From positions 62,001 to 126,000 of the forward strand of contig CAZYNH010000005.1 of the NCBI GenBank assembly GCA_964648295.1: 64,000 nt of DNA, read 5' to 3'. Shown piece by piece: positions 42,921 through 52,570 of this stretch; within the stretch, counting starts at the first letter, position 1, and the number at the start of each line of letters is the position of its first letter. A program made the position numbers and the translations under genes. The notes under the pieces were generated by a model, which saw nothing but the letters and a program-made list of their open reading frames with translations, made no database searches and was not told the DNA's origin. This DNA is from UBA4055 sp964648295. Lineage in GTDB: Bacteria; UBA4055.

Positions 42921-45209
42921 TCAGATTTTTAAATTGCTGAATTCCTTCTTACATTTAGGGCAGACATACCTGACCGCACCTGTTTTCTGTTCAGTTACCT
43001 CTTCAAGAATACTATAACCGCACGCAGGGCAATCTTGTTCAACGGGTTTATTCCATGACGCAAATGTACACCTGGGAAAGTTCGTGCAGCCGAAAAATAC
43101 TCTTCCCTTCTTTGTAGTCTTATCTTTTACAGTCCCTCCACATCCGTCCACGGGACATTTTACATTTACATGCTCGGTATGGACATACCTGCATTTTGGA
43201 TACTGGTCGCATGCAATGAATTTTTTTCCGAACTTACCTTTTCTTTCGATGAGGGTACCTTTTCCGCATTTCGGACATTTTCCGAATTCTTTTCTTTCAG
43301 AGACTGACGGTGATTTGTTTTCGTCATTTCCCCGGGCTGTATTCTGATCGAGAGAAGCTGTATACTTACATGAGGGGAAATTACTGCACGCAATAAACTT
43401 ACCGTTTTTCCCCCATTTATAAATAAGCGCGCCTTTACCGCATTTCGGACATGATCCCCCTGCAGGCTGTTCTGTGGTTTTCTTTATCTCGAGCGTTTTC
43501 ATCGAAACGGTTTCAAGTGTTTTTTCAAAGGGTTTGTAGAATTTATTCAGAATCTCTAGCATGTCAACTTCACCGTATTCAATCTTATCAAGACTAGCCT
43601 CCATTTTCTTTGTGAACCTGATATTGAATATTTCGCCAAAATTCTCTACCAGAATATTATTGACCAGATTTCCCAGCTCCGTAGATATCAGTTTCTTTTC
43701 TTTCTTTTCGATGTACTTCTGATAAATTAGTCTGTCTATTATCGTTGCGTAGGTGGACGGTCTGCCTATCTCCTGATCCTCGAGCTCTTTTGTCAGCGAT
43801 GCTTCGTTAAATCTGGCGGGTGGTTTTGTAAAATGCTCTTCAGATTCCACATCGCTTAAACCGACCATCATCCCTACATCGATCTTCTTTGGAAGCCCAG
43901 TGTTTGAATCTTCATCTTCTTTGTCCACGCCGAAATCGCTGTCCATAAAGACCTGCTGATAGCCTTTAAAAATGTTTTTTCTGCCCGACAGTCTGAACTT
44001 GTATTTCTCACTTCCTATGTCTATTACTGTCTGCTCGAACACCGACTCTTTCATCTGAGTAGCGACAAACCTGGTCCAGATAAGCTGATAAAGCCTGAAC
44101 TGCTCTTTGGTAAGATGCGACTGAAGTTTTTTTGGTTCAAGATTTACATCCGTCGGTCTTATAGCCTCGTGCGCATCCTGTATGTTCTTTTTTGATTTAT
44201 ATTTCCTTACGCTTGGAGTAACATAGTCAACCCCGAATTTCTTACTTATGAAATCCCTGACTTCGTCAATGGCTTCGTTGGAGACTCTTGTCGAATCGGT
44301 TCTCATATATGTTATAAGACCCACAACACCTTTATTTCCGAGCTCGATTCCCTCATAAAGATTCTGAGCTATCTGCATTGTCTTCTTTGAGGAGAAACCC
44401 AGCCTGTTAACACTCGCCTGGAGGAGAGTAGACGTGATAAAAGGAGGCATCGGGGACTTCTTTACCTTTGATTTATTTATATTCAGTACCGAGTATTTGG
44501 CTTTTTTTATCTCGTTTATTACTTTTTGAGCTTCTTCGGATGTTCTTAGCCTGAAATCCTCGTCATTTATCTTGATGAGGTCAGCGGTGAACTGCTCTTT
44601 TGATGTGGAGAACTCGGCGTTTACCGTCCAGTACTCCTCGGGAATGAAACTTTCGACTTCCATGTCTCTTTCGCATATGATTCTCAATGCTACTGATTGC
44701 ACTCTTCCGGCGCTTAATCCGTTGGATATTGCTTTCCAGAGGAACGGACTGATCTTATACCCCACAAGTCTGTCCATTATTCTTCTTGCCTGCTGAGCGT
44801 CAACAAGGTTCTGATCTATTGTTCCCTCATTTTTCAGGCCAGCCTCCACACCCTTTTTTGTTATCTCGTGAAATGTTACCCTGGATATTTTTCCTTTAAC
44901 ATCCTTAAGTTTGTTGCTAATATGCCAGCCTATAGCTTCACCTTCCCGATCAGGGTCTGTCGCGATCAGTATCTTATTGCTTTCTTTTGCGAGGCTTTCT
45001 ATCTTTTTCAAAATCTTGCTTGCCTGCCCCGCATTGTCTATCACTTTGTAGGTCGGCTTGAAATTATCTTCGATATCGACTCCAAGTTCTTTTGCCGGAA
45101 GATCGATAACATGCCCATTGCTGGCTATCACCTCAAAAGATGTGCCGAGATATTTACTGATAGCTTTTACTTTCCCCGGAGACTCCAGAATAACCAAATT
45201 TTTGCTCAT
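42921..45209 (-). CDS. topA: DNA topoisomerase I
   Basis: 762 residues. The TOPRIM domain opens KNLVILESPGKVKAISKYLG and has ATDPDREGEAIGWHI with the metal-binding DxD. The catalytic tyrosine is in GLITYMRTDSTRVS, and RPSTYATIIDRL is the later signature. The C-terminus carries four four-cysteine zinc ribbons: CPKCGKGALIYKWG, CPKCGKGTLIERKG, CPVDGCGGTVKD and CPACGYSILEEV, each with a partner Cys pair; the last is followed by CPKCKKEF. The enzyme relaxes negative supercoils. It lies 28 bases after secA and is the last gene of the rnhA-nusB-secA-topA run. Confidence 0.97.
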   Translation of the reverse strand: MSKNLVILESPGKVKAISKYLGTSFEVIASNGHVIDLPAKELGVDIEDNFKPTYKVIDNAGQASKILKKIESLAKESNKILIATDPDREGEAIGWHISNKLKDVKGKISRVTFHEITKKGVEAGLKNEGTIDQNLVDAQQARRIMDRLVGYKISPFLWKAISNGLSAGRVQSVALRIICERDMEVESFIPEEYWTVNAEFSTSKEQFTADLIKINDEDFRLRTSEEAQKVINEIKKAKYSVLNINKSKVKKSPMPPFITSTLLQASVNRLGFSSKKTMQIAQNLYEGIELGNKGVVGLITYMRTDSTRVSNEAIDEVRDFISKKFGVDYVTPSVRKYKSKKNIQDAHEAIRPTDVNLEPKKLQSHLTKEQFRLYQLIWTRFVATQMKESVFEQTVIDIGSEKYKFRLSGRKNIFKGYQQVFMDSDFGVDKEDEDSNTGLPKKIDVGMMVGLSDVESEEHFTKPPARFNEASLTKELEDQEIGRPSTYATIIDRLIYQKYIEKKEKKLISTELGNLVNNILVENFGEIFNIRFTKKMEASLDKIEYGEVDMLEILNKFYKPFEKTLETVSMKTLEIKKTTEQPAGGSCPKCGKGALIYKWGKNGKFIACSNFPSCKYTASLDQNTARGNDENKSPSVSERKEFGKCPKCGKGTLIERKGKFGKKFIACDQYPKCRYVHTEHVNVKCPVDGCGGTVKDKTTKKGRVFFGCTNFPRCTFASWNKPVEQDCPACGYSILEEVTEQKTGAVRYVCPKCKKEFSNLKI

Positions 45210-45237
45210 TTTTTATTTCCCTAGATCATAAATTACA

Positions 45238-48204
45238 TTAACGGGCTGCGTCTGTCCCGTGACAATTTTTATATTTTTTGCCGCTTCCGCAAGGACACGG
45301 GTCGTTCCTGCCGACCTTTTCCTGAATGTTTTTAATTGTGGTCTGTTTATTTTTCTGGCTTTGTGCGTTAGCCTGCAGAGTCCTGAGTCTTTCAAGTTCT
45401 TTTCTTCTGTTCTCCTCCTCCCTGCTCATCTCGACCTCTATTCTGGCCTTGAAAATGAACTCGATAATCTGCTGATTAACCCTGAAAAGCATTTCCTTGA
45501 AGGCTTCGAAAGACCTTCTCTTGTATTCAATAAGGGGATCTTTCTGGGCGTGAGCCATAAGCGATATTCCGCTCCTCAGGTCATCGTCTTCCCTCAGGTG
45601 CTCCTGCCAGTTGATATCTATTATTTTGACTATGGCGATCTTCGACAGAATGTCCATCATTTTTCCGCCTATAACTGATCTTTTACTCTCGTATTTCTCA
45701 TCAGCCAAAGTGAATATCTGATCGAAAAGATCGTCAGGTGAATTCAGTCGTGTGATATCAGGTTTGTACTGGATAAGCATCGTTTTTGCAAGGTTTTTTT
45801 CAATAAACTCCCAGTCCCACGATTCTGAAGATCTTGACCCTGAACAGGCCGCATATACGATTTCCTTTACGAAATCATCCATGATCTCCTTTACTTCCTT
45901 TACCATCCCCTCGTCAGGATCTATGCCGTACTCTCTTGCAAAAGGAACAGATATTCCTTCACTAATAGCACCCTTGATCAGCGCCGCCCTTCTTCTCCTG
46001 TAAATGACATCTCTTTTTTTGTTCATGACATCATCATACTGAAGTATATGCTTTCTCATTGAAAAATTATGCATCTCGACTCTTTTCTGAGCTCTTTCAA
46101 TTGACTTTGTGATCCACGGATGAGCTATAGGCTCACCTTCGTTCCTGCCGAATTTATCCATAATGCCTGAAATTCTTTCTGATCCGAATATCCTCATAAG
46201 ATTATCTTCGAGTGAGACATAAAATCTTGATGATCCCGGGTCTCCCTGCCTTCCTGCTCTTCCTCTAAGCTGCCTATCTATCCTCCTGGAATCATGTCTC
46301 TCACATCCGATTATGGACAGACCGCCCTTTTCCTTAACACCCTTGCCCAGTTTAATATCGGTTCCCCTTCCGGCCATATTCGTGGCAATGGTTATCATGC
46401 CTGTTTCGCCGGCATCTTTGATTATCTGTGCCTCTCTTGCATGATTTTTGGCGTTGAGAAGATTATGTGGAAGTCTTCTCATATCAAGCAGCCTGTGCAT
46501 GATCTCGCTTACCTCGACATCCGGCGTTCCGAGAAGTACGGGTCTGCCTTCAGTTCTAAGTTTAGCCACATCGTTTATAATAGCGTTATACTTTTCTTTT
46601 TTCGTCATGTAAATATAATCCTGCTGATCGTCTCTGACTACAGGCATATTTGTCGGAATTACGCTCACCACAAGATTATATATCTCAAAAAACTCATTCT
46701 CTTCAGTAATAGCTGTACCTGTCATTCCGCTGAGCTTTTTATACATTCTGAAATAGTTCTGGTATGTTATTGCGGCCACCGTCTGTGTATCTTCACCGAC
46801 CCTGACTCCCTCCTTTGCCTCAATAGCCTGATGCATTCCGTTGCTGAATCTGCTGTCGTATTTCAGCCTTCCCGTTGACTGGTCTACTATTATTACACGG
46901 CCGTCCTGAACAACATACTCTACATCTTTCTCAAAAAGAGAATAAGCTCTGAGCAGCTGGTTAATAGTGTGAATCTTGTCACTTTTTTCCGCGTAGGAAG
47001 CGTGAAGACTTTCAATCATCTCCTCTTTTTCCTTATCAGGGATACCCAGCTTTTCAATAATCTGTATCTCTGTAGCAAGGTCCGGTATTATGAACATATT
47101 TTTATCGCTGTCGTTTTTAGTCAGCAGTTCATGGCCTTTCTGAAAAATATCTACAGTGTTAGACCTCTCCTCGATTGTAAAGTAGAGATCCTGGGTCACC
47201 TGACCGAAGATTTTGTCTCTTAGATAATCGTTCTCCAGCCTGTTGACATTTGTTTTGACAGAGGGAAGAGTAAGTATTTTAAAAAGCTTTTTGTTTTTTG
47301 GGGTCGCTTTTAACGCTTTGAGTATTATCAGAAGCGCATTCTTGTCCTCGGGGTCCTTTTCGATCAGTTTCTCGGCCTCGCTCAGCCATTCATTGACCAT
47401 CTTAGTCTGCTCGCGTACAAGTTCGAATACTCTTGGTTTGAGCATATCGAACCTCTGGTTGTCAGATTTCGGAACGGCTCCCGAAATAATCAATGGAACC
47501 CTGGCTTCATCTATCAGGATCGAGTCGACTTCATCTATAAGACAGTAATTAAAACCTCTCTGCACCATATCTTCAATATCGATAACCATGTTGTCTCTAA
47601 GATAGTCGAACCCGAACTCATGGTTCACTCCGTACAGAATATCTTTCTTGTACTCTTCTTTCCTTGCCCCGTGATCTTTCACTTCTGATGTTATAACCCC
47701 TACCGACATCCCCAGGTATTCAAGAACATAACCCATCCACTCTCTGTCCCTCTTCGCCAGATAATCGTTTACTGTAACAATGTGGACGCCCTTGCCTGAA
47801 AGAGCGTTAAGATAAGCCGGGAAAAGTGCGACAAGGGTTTTTCCCTCTCCCGTAGCCATTTCTGCGATTTTACCTTCAGAAAGAACTATCGCTCCCATCA
47901 GCTGTACATCATACGGGACCATGTTCCATTCCTGCATCCTGCCGTCGATCATCCATGATCTTCCGACCATCCGTCGGCACGCCTCTTTGACAAGGCCGAA
48001 AGCCTCAGGAAGGATATCATTTTCGGTCTCGCCTTCATTTAATCTTTTTTTGAACTCGGCTGTTTTGGTTTTAACATCAGAGTCGGTGAGCTCCCTGTAA
48101 CTTTCATACCATGAATTGATACTCTCCACGATAGGGCGCAGTCTTTTAACTTCTCTTTCCTCTTTCGTGCCGAAAATTTTATTTAACAAATATGCTAACA
48201 TCAT
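45238..48204 (-). CDS. secA: Preprotein translocase ATPase SecA
   Basis: 988 residues. It drives unfolded preproteins through SecYEG. Walker A is MATGEGKTLVALFPAYL; the DEVDSILIDEARVPLIISG segment and YRKLSGMTGTA, TNMAGRGTDIKLG and RQLRGRAGRQGDPG motifs are all present. There is an insertion of roughly 60 residues in the first nucleotide-binding domain (around LIEKDPEDKNALLIILKALK). The C-terminal zinc motif NDPCPCGSGKKYKNCHG, which binds SecB or ribosomes, is intact. Two ATGs are adjacent; the second, at 48201, is better spaced from AAAGG. Confidence 0.98.
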   Translation of the reverse strand: MMLAYLLNKIFGTKEEREVKRLRPIVESINSWYESYRELTDSDVKTKTAEFKKRLNEGETENDILPEAFGLVKEACRRMVGRSWMIDGRMQEWNMVPYDVQLMGAIVLSEGKIAEMATGEGKTLVALFPAYLNALSGKGVHIVTVNDYLAKRDREWMGYVLEYLGMSVGVITSEVKDHGARKEEYKKDILYGVNHEFGFDYLRDNMVIDIEDMVQRGFNYCLIDEVDSILIDEARVPLIISGAVPKSDNQRFDMLKPRVFELVREQTKMVNEWLSEAEKLIEKDPEDKNALLIILKALKATPKNKKLFKILTLPSVKTNVNRLENDYLRDKIFGQVTQDLYFTIEERSNTVDIFQKGHELLTKNDSDKNMFIIPDLATEIQIIEKLGIPDKEKEEMIESLHASYAEKSDKIHTINQLLRAYSLFEKDVEYVVQDGRVIIVDQSTGRLKYDSRFSNGMHQAIEAKEGVRVGEDTQTVAAITYQNYFRMYKKLSGMTGTAITEENEFFEIYNLVVSVIPTNMPVVRDDQQDYIYMTKKEKYNAIINDVAKLRTEGRPVLLGTPDVEVSEIMHRLLDMRRLPHNLLNAKNHAREAQIIKDAGETGMITIATNMAGRGTDIKLGKGVKEKGGLSIIGCERHDSRRIDRQLRGRAGRQGDPGSSRFYVSLEDNLMRIFGSERISGIMDKFGRNEGEPIAHPWITKSIERAQKRVEMHNFSMRKHILQYDDVMNKKRDVIYRRRRAALIKGAISEGISVPFAREYGIDPDEGMVKEVKEIMDDFVKEIVYAACSGSRSSESWDWEFIEKNLAKTMLIQYKPDITRLNSPDDLFDQIFTLADEKYESKRSVIGGKMMDILSKIAIVKIIDINWQEHLREDDDLRSGISLMAHAQKDPLIEYKRRSFEAFKEMLFRVNQQIIEFIFKARIEVEMSREEENRRKELERLRTLQANAQSQKNKQTTIKNIQEKVGRNDPCPCGSGKKYKNCHGTDAAR

Positions 48205-48222
48205 TGCCTTTCTTTTAAAAAT

Positions 48223-48900
48223 TTATCTTCCGACCATGAGCCTTTCACCTAAAAATTCGTTCAGTCCGACCTTGACTACCTTCTTGTAGACCGCTTTTAT
48301 GTCGTATTCCACACGCTTAAGCTCATACTCGTTAACCTCTGTATTCCATATAACAAAACAGGATTTAGGATTGCCGTCCCTCGGCTGGCCCACGGAACCT
48401 ACATTCACTATAAGCCTGTTATCTACCGATCTGAACATCTCCGGCCTGTGAGAGTGACCTATAAAACAGGCCGCCTCGGTAAAATAATTGAAGTGCTTTT
48501 CAGCGCTGTGCTGGGTTAAAATATAATTCCAGTCCTCCGGTATCAGGGGAGTGGAATGCACAAAAATAAGATCATGCTCGCTTATCTTTAGCGGCAGATT
48601 CAGGAGATATTCGTAATTCTCATCCTTTATCATCCTTCTGGTCCATTCAGTTGACTCTCTGGCGTAGGAATTGAAGAGCATCATATCTGTCTGGTTAATG
48701 ACAGCACTGTCGTGATTCCCTATTACGACCTTATCGGTTGCCCTCTTTACAAGGTCAATACACTCATTAGGGCTGGGTCCGTAGCCGACAATATCCCCCA
48801 GACAGTAGATTTTATCTACTTTCTCTGAATCTATCTCTCTTAATACCGCTTCAAGAGACTCCTGATTGGAGTGGATGTCTGATATGACAGCAATTTTCAT
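48223..48900 (-). CDS. Calcineurin-like metallophosphoesterase (YfcE/MJ0936-like)
   Basis: 225 residues. The five metal motifs are clear: MKIAVISDIHSNQESL (DxH), YCLGDIVGYGPSPNEC (GD), VVIGNHDSAV (GNHD), LIFVHSTPL and CFIGHSHRPE (GHxH), and NVGSVGQPRDGN follows as in the small phosphodiesterase class. The natural substrate is unknown. It lies 18 bases before secA and 12 bases after nusB in the same run. Confidence 0.9.
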   Translation of the reverse strand: MKIAVISDIHSNQESLEAVLREIDSEKVDKIYCLGDIVGYGPSPNECIDLVKRATDKVVIGNHDSAVINQTDMMLFNSYARESTEWTRRMIKDENYEYLLNLPLKISEHDLIFVHSTPLIPEDWNYILTQHSAEKHFNYFTEAACFIGHSHRPEMFRSVDNRLIVNVGSVGQPRDGNPKSCFVIWNTEVNEYELKRVEYDIKAVYKKVVKVGLNEFLGERLMVGR

Positions 48901-48912
48901 GTCTTTTCCGAT

Positions 48913-49605
48913 TTATATTTCTGTTTTTCTGATCTCATTTTTCAATTTGTTGAGTATCCCGTTTATAAAGACATTGCTTTTTTCCGTGCTGTACTTCTTC
49001 CCCAGTTCAATAGCCTCATTTATCACCACTTTCGGCGGAATGTCCGTAAAGTATCTGAATTCAACTATTCCCATTCTGAGAATGATCTTGTCTATTATTG
49101 ATATTCGTGCAAAGTCCCAGTTCTCAAGATTTTTAACTATACTTCCGTCGATATCTTCAAGGTTCGAAAAGTAGCGGGATACATACTCTCTGAAAAATAT
49201 CAAATTCTCGCTGCTTTCCGACACTGACTCTTCCCGTTTTTTCTCGTCGTGTATCTTTAATTTTGCCTTGATCCCTGATGATCTGGTCATAAACCCGTCA
49301 TAAACATTATTCTTATCCATTTCCTCAAATGTCATGGAAATCAATTCCTGCGTATAGGGTATACTGAACTCGATTACATCCTCCGGTTCAAGTTTAATGA
49401 TCTTCACATTATCGAATACTTCTCTGACGGACTCTCTTATGCTGTCGAGCCTGTCTTCGCGTTTTAATTCGCCAATATTTTCAAGAAAATCCCTTAAATC
49501 TTTCTCCGGGATATTCCCCCGCATGTCTTTAAATTCAGTGCTGTAGAAAAACATCAGCAGGTTTTCCCGTGTATTCCTTCTGTTTGATAGCAAAATACCT
49601 GTCAT
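48913..49605 (-). CDS. nusB: NusB transcription antitermination factor, enlarged
   Basis: 230 residues against the usual 130-160. The N-terminal RNA-binding helix RRNTRENLLMFFYSTEF and the C-terminal half (WDFARISIIDKIILRMGIVE, then FRYFTDIPPKVVINEAIELG, KKYSTEKSNVFINGILNKL) are normal NusB. NusB with NusE binds boxA RNA and promotes antitermination. Between them lie about 80 extra residues, charged and partly helical (about 55-130), that I cannot place. The start overlaps the rnhA stop as ATGA. Confidence 0.9.
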   Translation of the reverse strand: MTGILLSNRRNTRENLLMFFYSTEFKDMRGNIPEKDLRDFLENIGELKREDRLDSIRESVREVFDNVKIIKLEPEDVIEFSIPYTQELISMTFEEMDKNNVYDGFMTRSSGIKAKLKIHDEKKREESVSESSENLIFFREYVSRYFSNLEDIDGSIVKNLENWDFARISIIDKIILRMGIVEFRYFTDIPPKVVINEAIELGKKYSTEKSNVFINGILNKLKNEIRKTEI

Positions 49606-50054
49606 ATAATGTCATTCTGTTTGTGGTTTCTGATTATCTCGCTTCTCGCGAGCCTGTCGCACTCCTCATTATAAACATTCCCGTCGTGGCCCTTTACCCA
49701 GTGGAAACTTATCTGATGCATCCTGATAATATCCGATATTTCTTTCCACAATCCGATATTCTTTACTTCTTTTCTTCCGCTGGTCTTCCACCCGTTATTC
49801 TCCCAGTTATCAAGCCATTTAGTTGCTGATTCAACCAGATATTTTGAGTCCGTGAAGACATCTACGCGGCATTTCTCTTTAAGAATCTTAGCACCTTCTA
49901 TAAAAGCGGTAAGCTCCATTATGTTGTTGGTTGTTTCTCCTGAATATCCTGAGATCTTTTTTATGTTGTCTCCATATATCAGTACCGCGCCCCAACCGCC
50001 CGGCCCGGGATTTCTGCTGCATGCCCCGTCAGTATACATCGTAACTTTCTTCAC
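49602..50054 (-). CDS. rnhA: Ribonuclease HI
   Basis: 150 residues from a GTG at 50054. The enzyme cuts RNA in RNA-DNA hybrids. All four catalytic acids are visible: MYTDGACSRNPGPGGWG (Asp), NIMELTAFIEGA (Glu), VFTDSKYLVE (Asp) and NVYNEECDRLARSE (Asp), and the basic handle region WENNGWKTSGRKEVKN is present. A full AAGGAGGT site lies 12 bases upstream of the GTG, slightly far. It is the first gene of the rnhA-nusB-phosphoesterase-secA-topA run. Confidence 0.96.
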   Translation of the reverse strand: MKKVTMYTDGACSRNPGPGGWGAVLIYGDNIKKISGYSGETTNNIMELTAFIEGAKILKEKCRVDVFTDSKYLVESATKWLDNWENNGWKTSGRKEVKNIGLWKEISDIIRMHQISFHWVKGHDGNVYNEECDRLARSEIIRNHKQNDII

Positions 50055-50223
50055 GCCCGCTTTCAGACCTCCTTTTCAGAAACAGTAAAATTATATCATT
50101 CCCGTCAAATTTGCAAAAAATATTTTGACTATTTTTAAAGTCGAAATCAAAAAAATACTGAAAATTTCACTGTTTTATCGCCAAAAATATTCTTATAATG
50201 ACTCAACTCAGCGGGAGAAAATT
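50055..50223. promoter_or_regulatory. Divergent promoter region between rnhA and dapA
   Basis: A consensus -10 TATAAT faces left at 50090-50095 (towards rnhA), with a poor -35 (TTTTGC or TTTGCA) 16-17 bases upstream. A second consensus TATAAT faces right at 50194-50199, 25 bases before dapA, also with no good -35. Between them lies AT-rich DNA with a small inverted repeat, GACT/AGTC, near 50136-50151. Weak -35 boxes suggest activator-dependent or modest promoters. Confidence 0.45.
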
Positions 50224-51117
50224 ATGATAAAAGGTCTCTACACGGCAATAGTAACACCTTTCAAAAGCAGCGGTGAAATAGATTATGAATGTCTGAGAAA
50301 ACTGCTCAAGTTTCAATCTGATTCGGGTGTTGAGGGGGTCGTTCCCGGCGGAACTACCGGTGAAAATCCCACATTCGAAGAGAACGAATACAGAGAACTG
50401 TACTCATTCGTATGCAAACAGTCGTACAAGTCCGGAATGAAAGTGATTGCCGGGTGCGGAAGCAACTCAACGCTGAGATCCGTTGAACTGTGCAAACTTG
50501 CTTCCGATGCAGGCGCGGACGCGGCCCTTGTAATAACCCCCTACTATAATAAGCCTAATCAGGACTGCATGTACAGACATTTCTCGGAGGTTGCCGACAG
50601 ATCGCCGATCCCTGTTGTTATGTATAATGTACCATCTCGAACAGGGGTCAATCTTCTTCCGGAGACGGTTGAAAAGCTATCTCTGCACGAGAATATATGC
50701 GCTCTGAAAGAAGCTTCCGGATCCGTCTCCCAGGTTCAGAGAACGATCTTTGCCGTCAACGGAAGGATCTCCGTTCTTTCCGGGGAAGACGACCTCACAT
50801 ATTCGATAATGGTGCTTGGTGGCACAGGTGTTATAAGCGTAACATCGAATGTTATACCCAAACAGATGGCCGGTCTTGTCAGCGCCATGCTCGCGAAGGA
50901 CTATGAAAAAGGTCTTAATCTTGCCAGATATACAAATGAGATATGCCATGCAATGTTCACAGACACAAATCCGATCCCGGTTAAAAAGGCTCTGGAACTG
51001 ATGGGTTTTAACACCGGATTTCTGCGCCCGCCCCTTTATCCGCTCGATGAAAAGAAAACTTTACAACTTATAAAAGTTCTTGAAAAATACGGACTGATCG
51101 AAAATGCAGGAAAATAA
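50224..51117 (+). CDS. dapA: 4-hydroxy-tetrahydrodipicolinate synthase
   Basis: 297 residues from the ATG at 50224 (GGAG six bases upstream); an upstream in-frame ATG at 50125 lies in the promoter region. The aldolase condenses pyruvate with aspartate semialdehyde in lysine and diaminopimelate synthesis. GGTTGENPTFEENEY, the tyrosine of MYNVPSRTGVNL and the Schiff-base lysine in CALKEASGSVSQVQ are all in place, and LSGEDDLTYSIMVLGGTGVI completes the signature. The dapA-like subfamily includes related lyases, but the motifs fit DapA. It overlaps the MBL-fold gene by 14 bases. Confidence 0.95.
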   Translation: MIKGLYTAIVTPFKSSGEIDYECLRKLLKFQSDSGVEGVVPGGTTGENPTFEENEYRELYSFVCKQSYKSGMKVIAGCGSNSTLRSVELCKLASDAGADAALVITPYYNKPNQDCMYRHFSEVADRSPIPVVMYNVPSRTGVNLLPETVEKLSLHENICALKEASGSVSQVQRTIFAVNGRISVLSGEDDLTYSIMVLGGTGVISVTSNVIPKQMAGLVSAMLAKDYEKGLNLARYTNEICHAMFTDTNPIPVKKALELMGFNTGFLRPPLYPLDEKKTLQLIKVLEKYGLIENAGK

Positions 51118-51730
51118 AAATTTTACCGTAATTCCTGTCGGTTCTCTGGAAGTGAACTGCGTGATAATAAAATGTCCCTCGACCGGCCGCGCCGTCATTA
51201 TTGACCCTGGAGACGAAGCCGAAAGGATAATCCGTGAGATCGGACGGCTGAAAGCCGAACCCGAAATGATAGTTAATACCCATTGTCACTATGACCATAT
51301 AGGCGCGGCGGAAAAATTGAGGACCAAGTATAATATCCCGTTTATTGTGCATGAACTCGAAGAAGAATACTCCGCCGATCCTAATAAAAATTATTCCGCC
51401 TTGACCGGGAAAAATATAAGCATTGAACCAGACAGAATGTTCAGGGATAACGATATCCTTAAGACAGGTTCAATGACTATAAGGGTTATTCATACGCCGG
51501 GACACACGCCCGGAAGCTGCTGCTTTCTTTATTACAGCGTCCTTCTTTCAGGGGACACCCTGTTCGCCGGTTCTATCGGCAGGACCGACCTGTATGGAGG
51601 AGATGAGAACACCCTGATCCGATCCGTCAGAAACAAGATCATGTGCCTTGATGATAATATCAGAATAATTCCCGGCCACGGAAGAGAAACGACCGTCAGG
51701 GACGAGAAAAGGTTCAATCCCTACATTTAG
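51104..51730 (+). CDS. MBL-fold metallo-hydrolase, glyoxalase II-like
   Basis: 208 residues. The metal site is complete: THCHYDHIGAAEKL (HxHxDH), HTPGHTPGSCCFLYY (His), LLSGDTLFAGSIGRTDLYGG (Asp) and IIPGHGRETTV (His). The last motifs are those of short glyoxalase II-like proteins (YcbL type) that hydrolyse thioesters; the C-terminal substrate domain of true glyoxalase II is absent. It is translationally coupled to dapA and converges on ridA with ten bases between stops. Confidence 0.92.
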   Translation: MQENKNFTVIPVGSLEVNCVIIKCPSTGRAVIIDPGDEAERIIREIGRLKAEPEMIVNTHCHYDHIGAAEKLRTKYNIPFIVHELEEEYSADPNKNYSALTGKNISIEPDRMFRDNDILKTGSMTIRVIHTPGHTPGSCCFLYYSVLLSGDTLFAGSIGRTDLYGGDENTLIRSVRNKIMCLDDNIRIIPGHGRETTVRDEKRFNPYI

Positions 51731-51740
51731 GCGATTTTAA

Positions 51741-52118
51741 TTATTTTACAGCTATACAGTCTATCTCGACAAGAGCTCCTATAGGAAGCGCTCCCGCTTC
51801 GAAGGTCACGCGCGCCGGCGGATCGGATTCGAAATATTCGGCGTAAATCTCATTGAATTCGTTAAAATTTCCCATATCTGAAAGTAGGCATGTGCATTTT
51901 ACAACATCCTGAAATGTGTATCCGGCCTCGTTCAGAATACTGCCGATGTTTTCAAGCACCTGTACCGCCTGTTCTCTTATTCCCCCTTCGACCATTACAT
52001 TGTCCGCCGGCCTCAGTCCGATCTGTCCGCTGACGAAAAGCATGCCTCCAGACTCGACGGCCTGGCTGTAAGGACCCACAGCCTTAGGAGCTTCCGAACT
52101 GCATATAATTCTTTTCAT
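51741..52118 (-). CDS. ridA: RidA-family enamine/imine deaminase
   Basis: 125 residues. EAPKAVGPYSQAVESGGMLF, SGQIGLRPADN and the substrate-binding Arg region PPARVTFEAGALPIGALVEI with DCIAVK at the end match RidA (YjgF), which hydrolyses reactive 2-aminoacrylate released by PLP enzymes such as serine dehydratase. The arginine expected to bind the carboxylate is present. It is the last gene of the long minus-strand run that includes cmk and ispH, 11 bases after the GNAT gene. Confidence 0.95.
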   Translation of the reverse strand: MKRIICSSEAPKAVGPYSQAVESGGMLFVSGQIGLRPADNVMVEGGIREQAVQVLENIGSILNEAGYTFQDVVKCTCLLSDMGNFNEFNEIYAEYFESDPPARVTFEAGALPIGALVEIDCIAVK

Positions 52119-52129
52119 AGGATCTCCTC

Positions 52130-52570
52130 TTATTCATAATTTCTGATTATATATACCAGATAATCCCCGAGATATTTGAATTTGAATTTCTCGTAAAGCT
52201 TAACCGCTTTAATATTGTCACGATGTACCTCCAGTTTGATCTGAAGCCCGCTCTTTCTGCTGAACTCAAGTGAAAGTTCGAGCAGTTTTTGTGCAAGGCC
52301 GGTACCTCTGTATTCCTCTCTTATTCCGAAATGATGAAGATAATTTCGCCTTTTGTCTGTAGTGATCCAGGAGCTTCCGACTATCCGGCCCGATAATTCT
52401 TTGACGACGATGAGCTTTCCTCCGATCAGGATAGTGTCTCTTATTATTTCATCAGTATCACCTCTGGCCGCGCCTCCCAGATGGATATCTTCCCAGAGCC
52501 TGATAAGACCGCTGAAATCCTCTTTCGAGTAGTCACTTATCGTAATATTTTCATGATCTTCTTTTTTCAT
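52130..52570 (-). CDS. GNAT-family N-acetyltransferase
   Basis: 146 residues. The acetyl-CoA loop is FGIREEYRGTGLAQKLLELS, preceded by RIVGSSWITTDKRRNYLHHF and followed by IKLEVHRDNIKAVKLYEKFK, typical of single-domain GNAT enzymes of the ribosomal-protein or small-molecule class. The substrate is not evident. Its ATG lies inside the 3' end of ispH (20-base overlap), so it is translationally coupled. Confidence 0.88.
   Translation of the reverse strand: MKKEDHENITISDYSKEDFSGLIRLWEDIHLGGAARGDTDEIIRDTILIGGKLIVVKELSGRIVGSSWITTDKRRNYLHHFGIREEYRGTGLAQKLLELSLEFSRKSGLQIKLEVHRDNIKAVKLYEKFKFKYLGDYLVYIIRNYE

Noticed and set aside
50136..50151. GACT/AGTC inverted repeat between rnhA and dapA as an operator
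   Set aside because: Four base pairs in AT-rich DNA is within chance expectation; noted only as part of the promoter region.
50125..50223. Longer N-terminus for dapA from an upstream ATG
   Set aside because: It would put 33 residues over the promoter region. The ATG at 50224 has GGAG and gives the standard DapA start.
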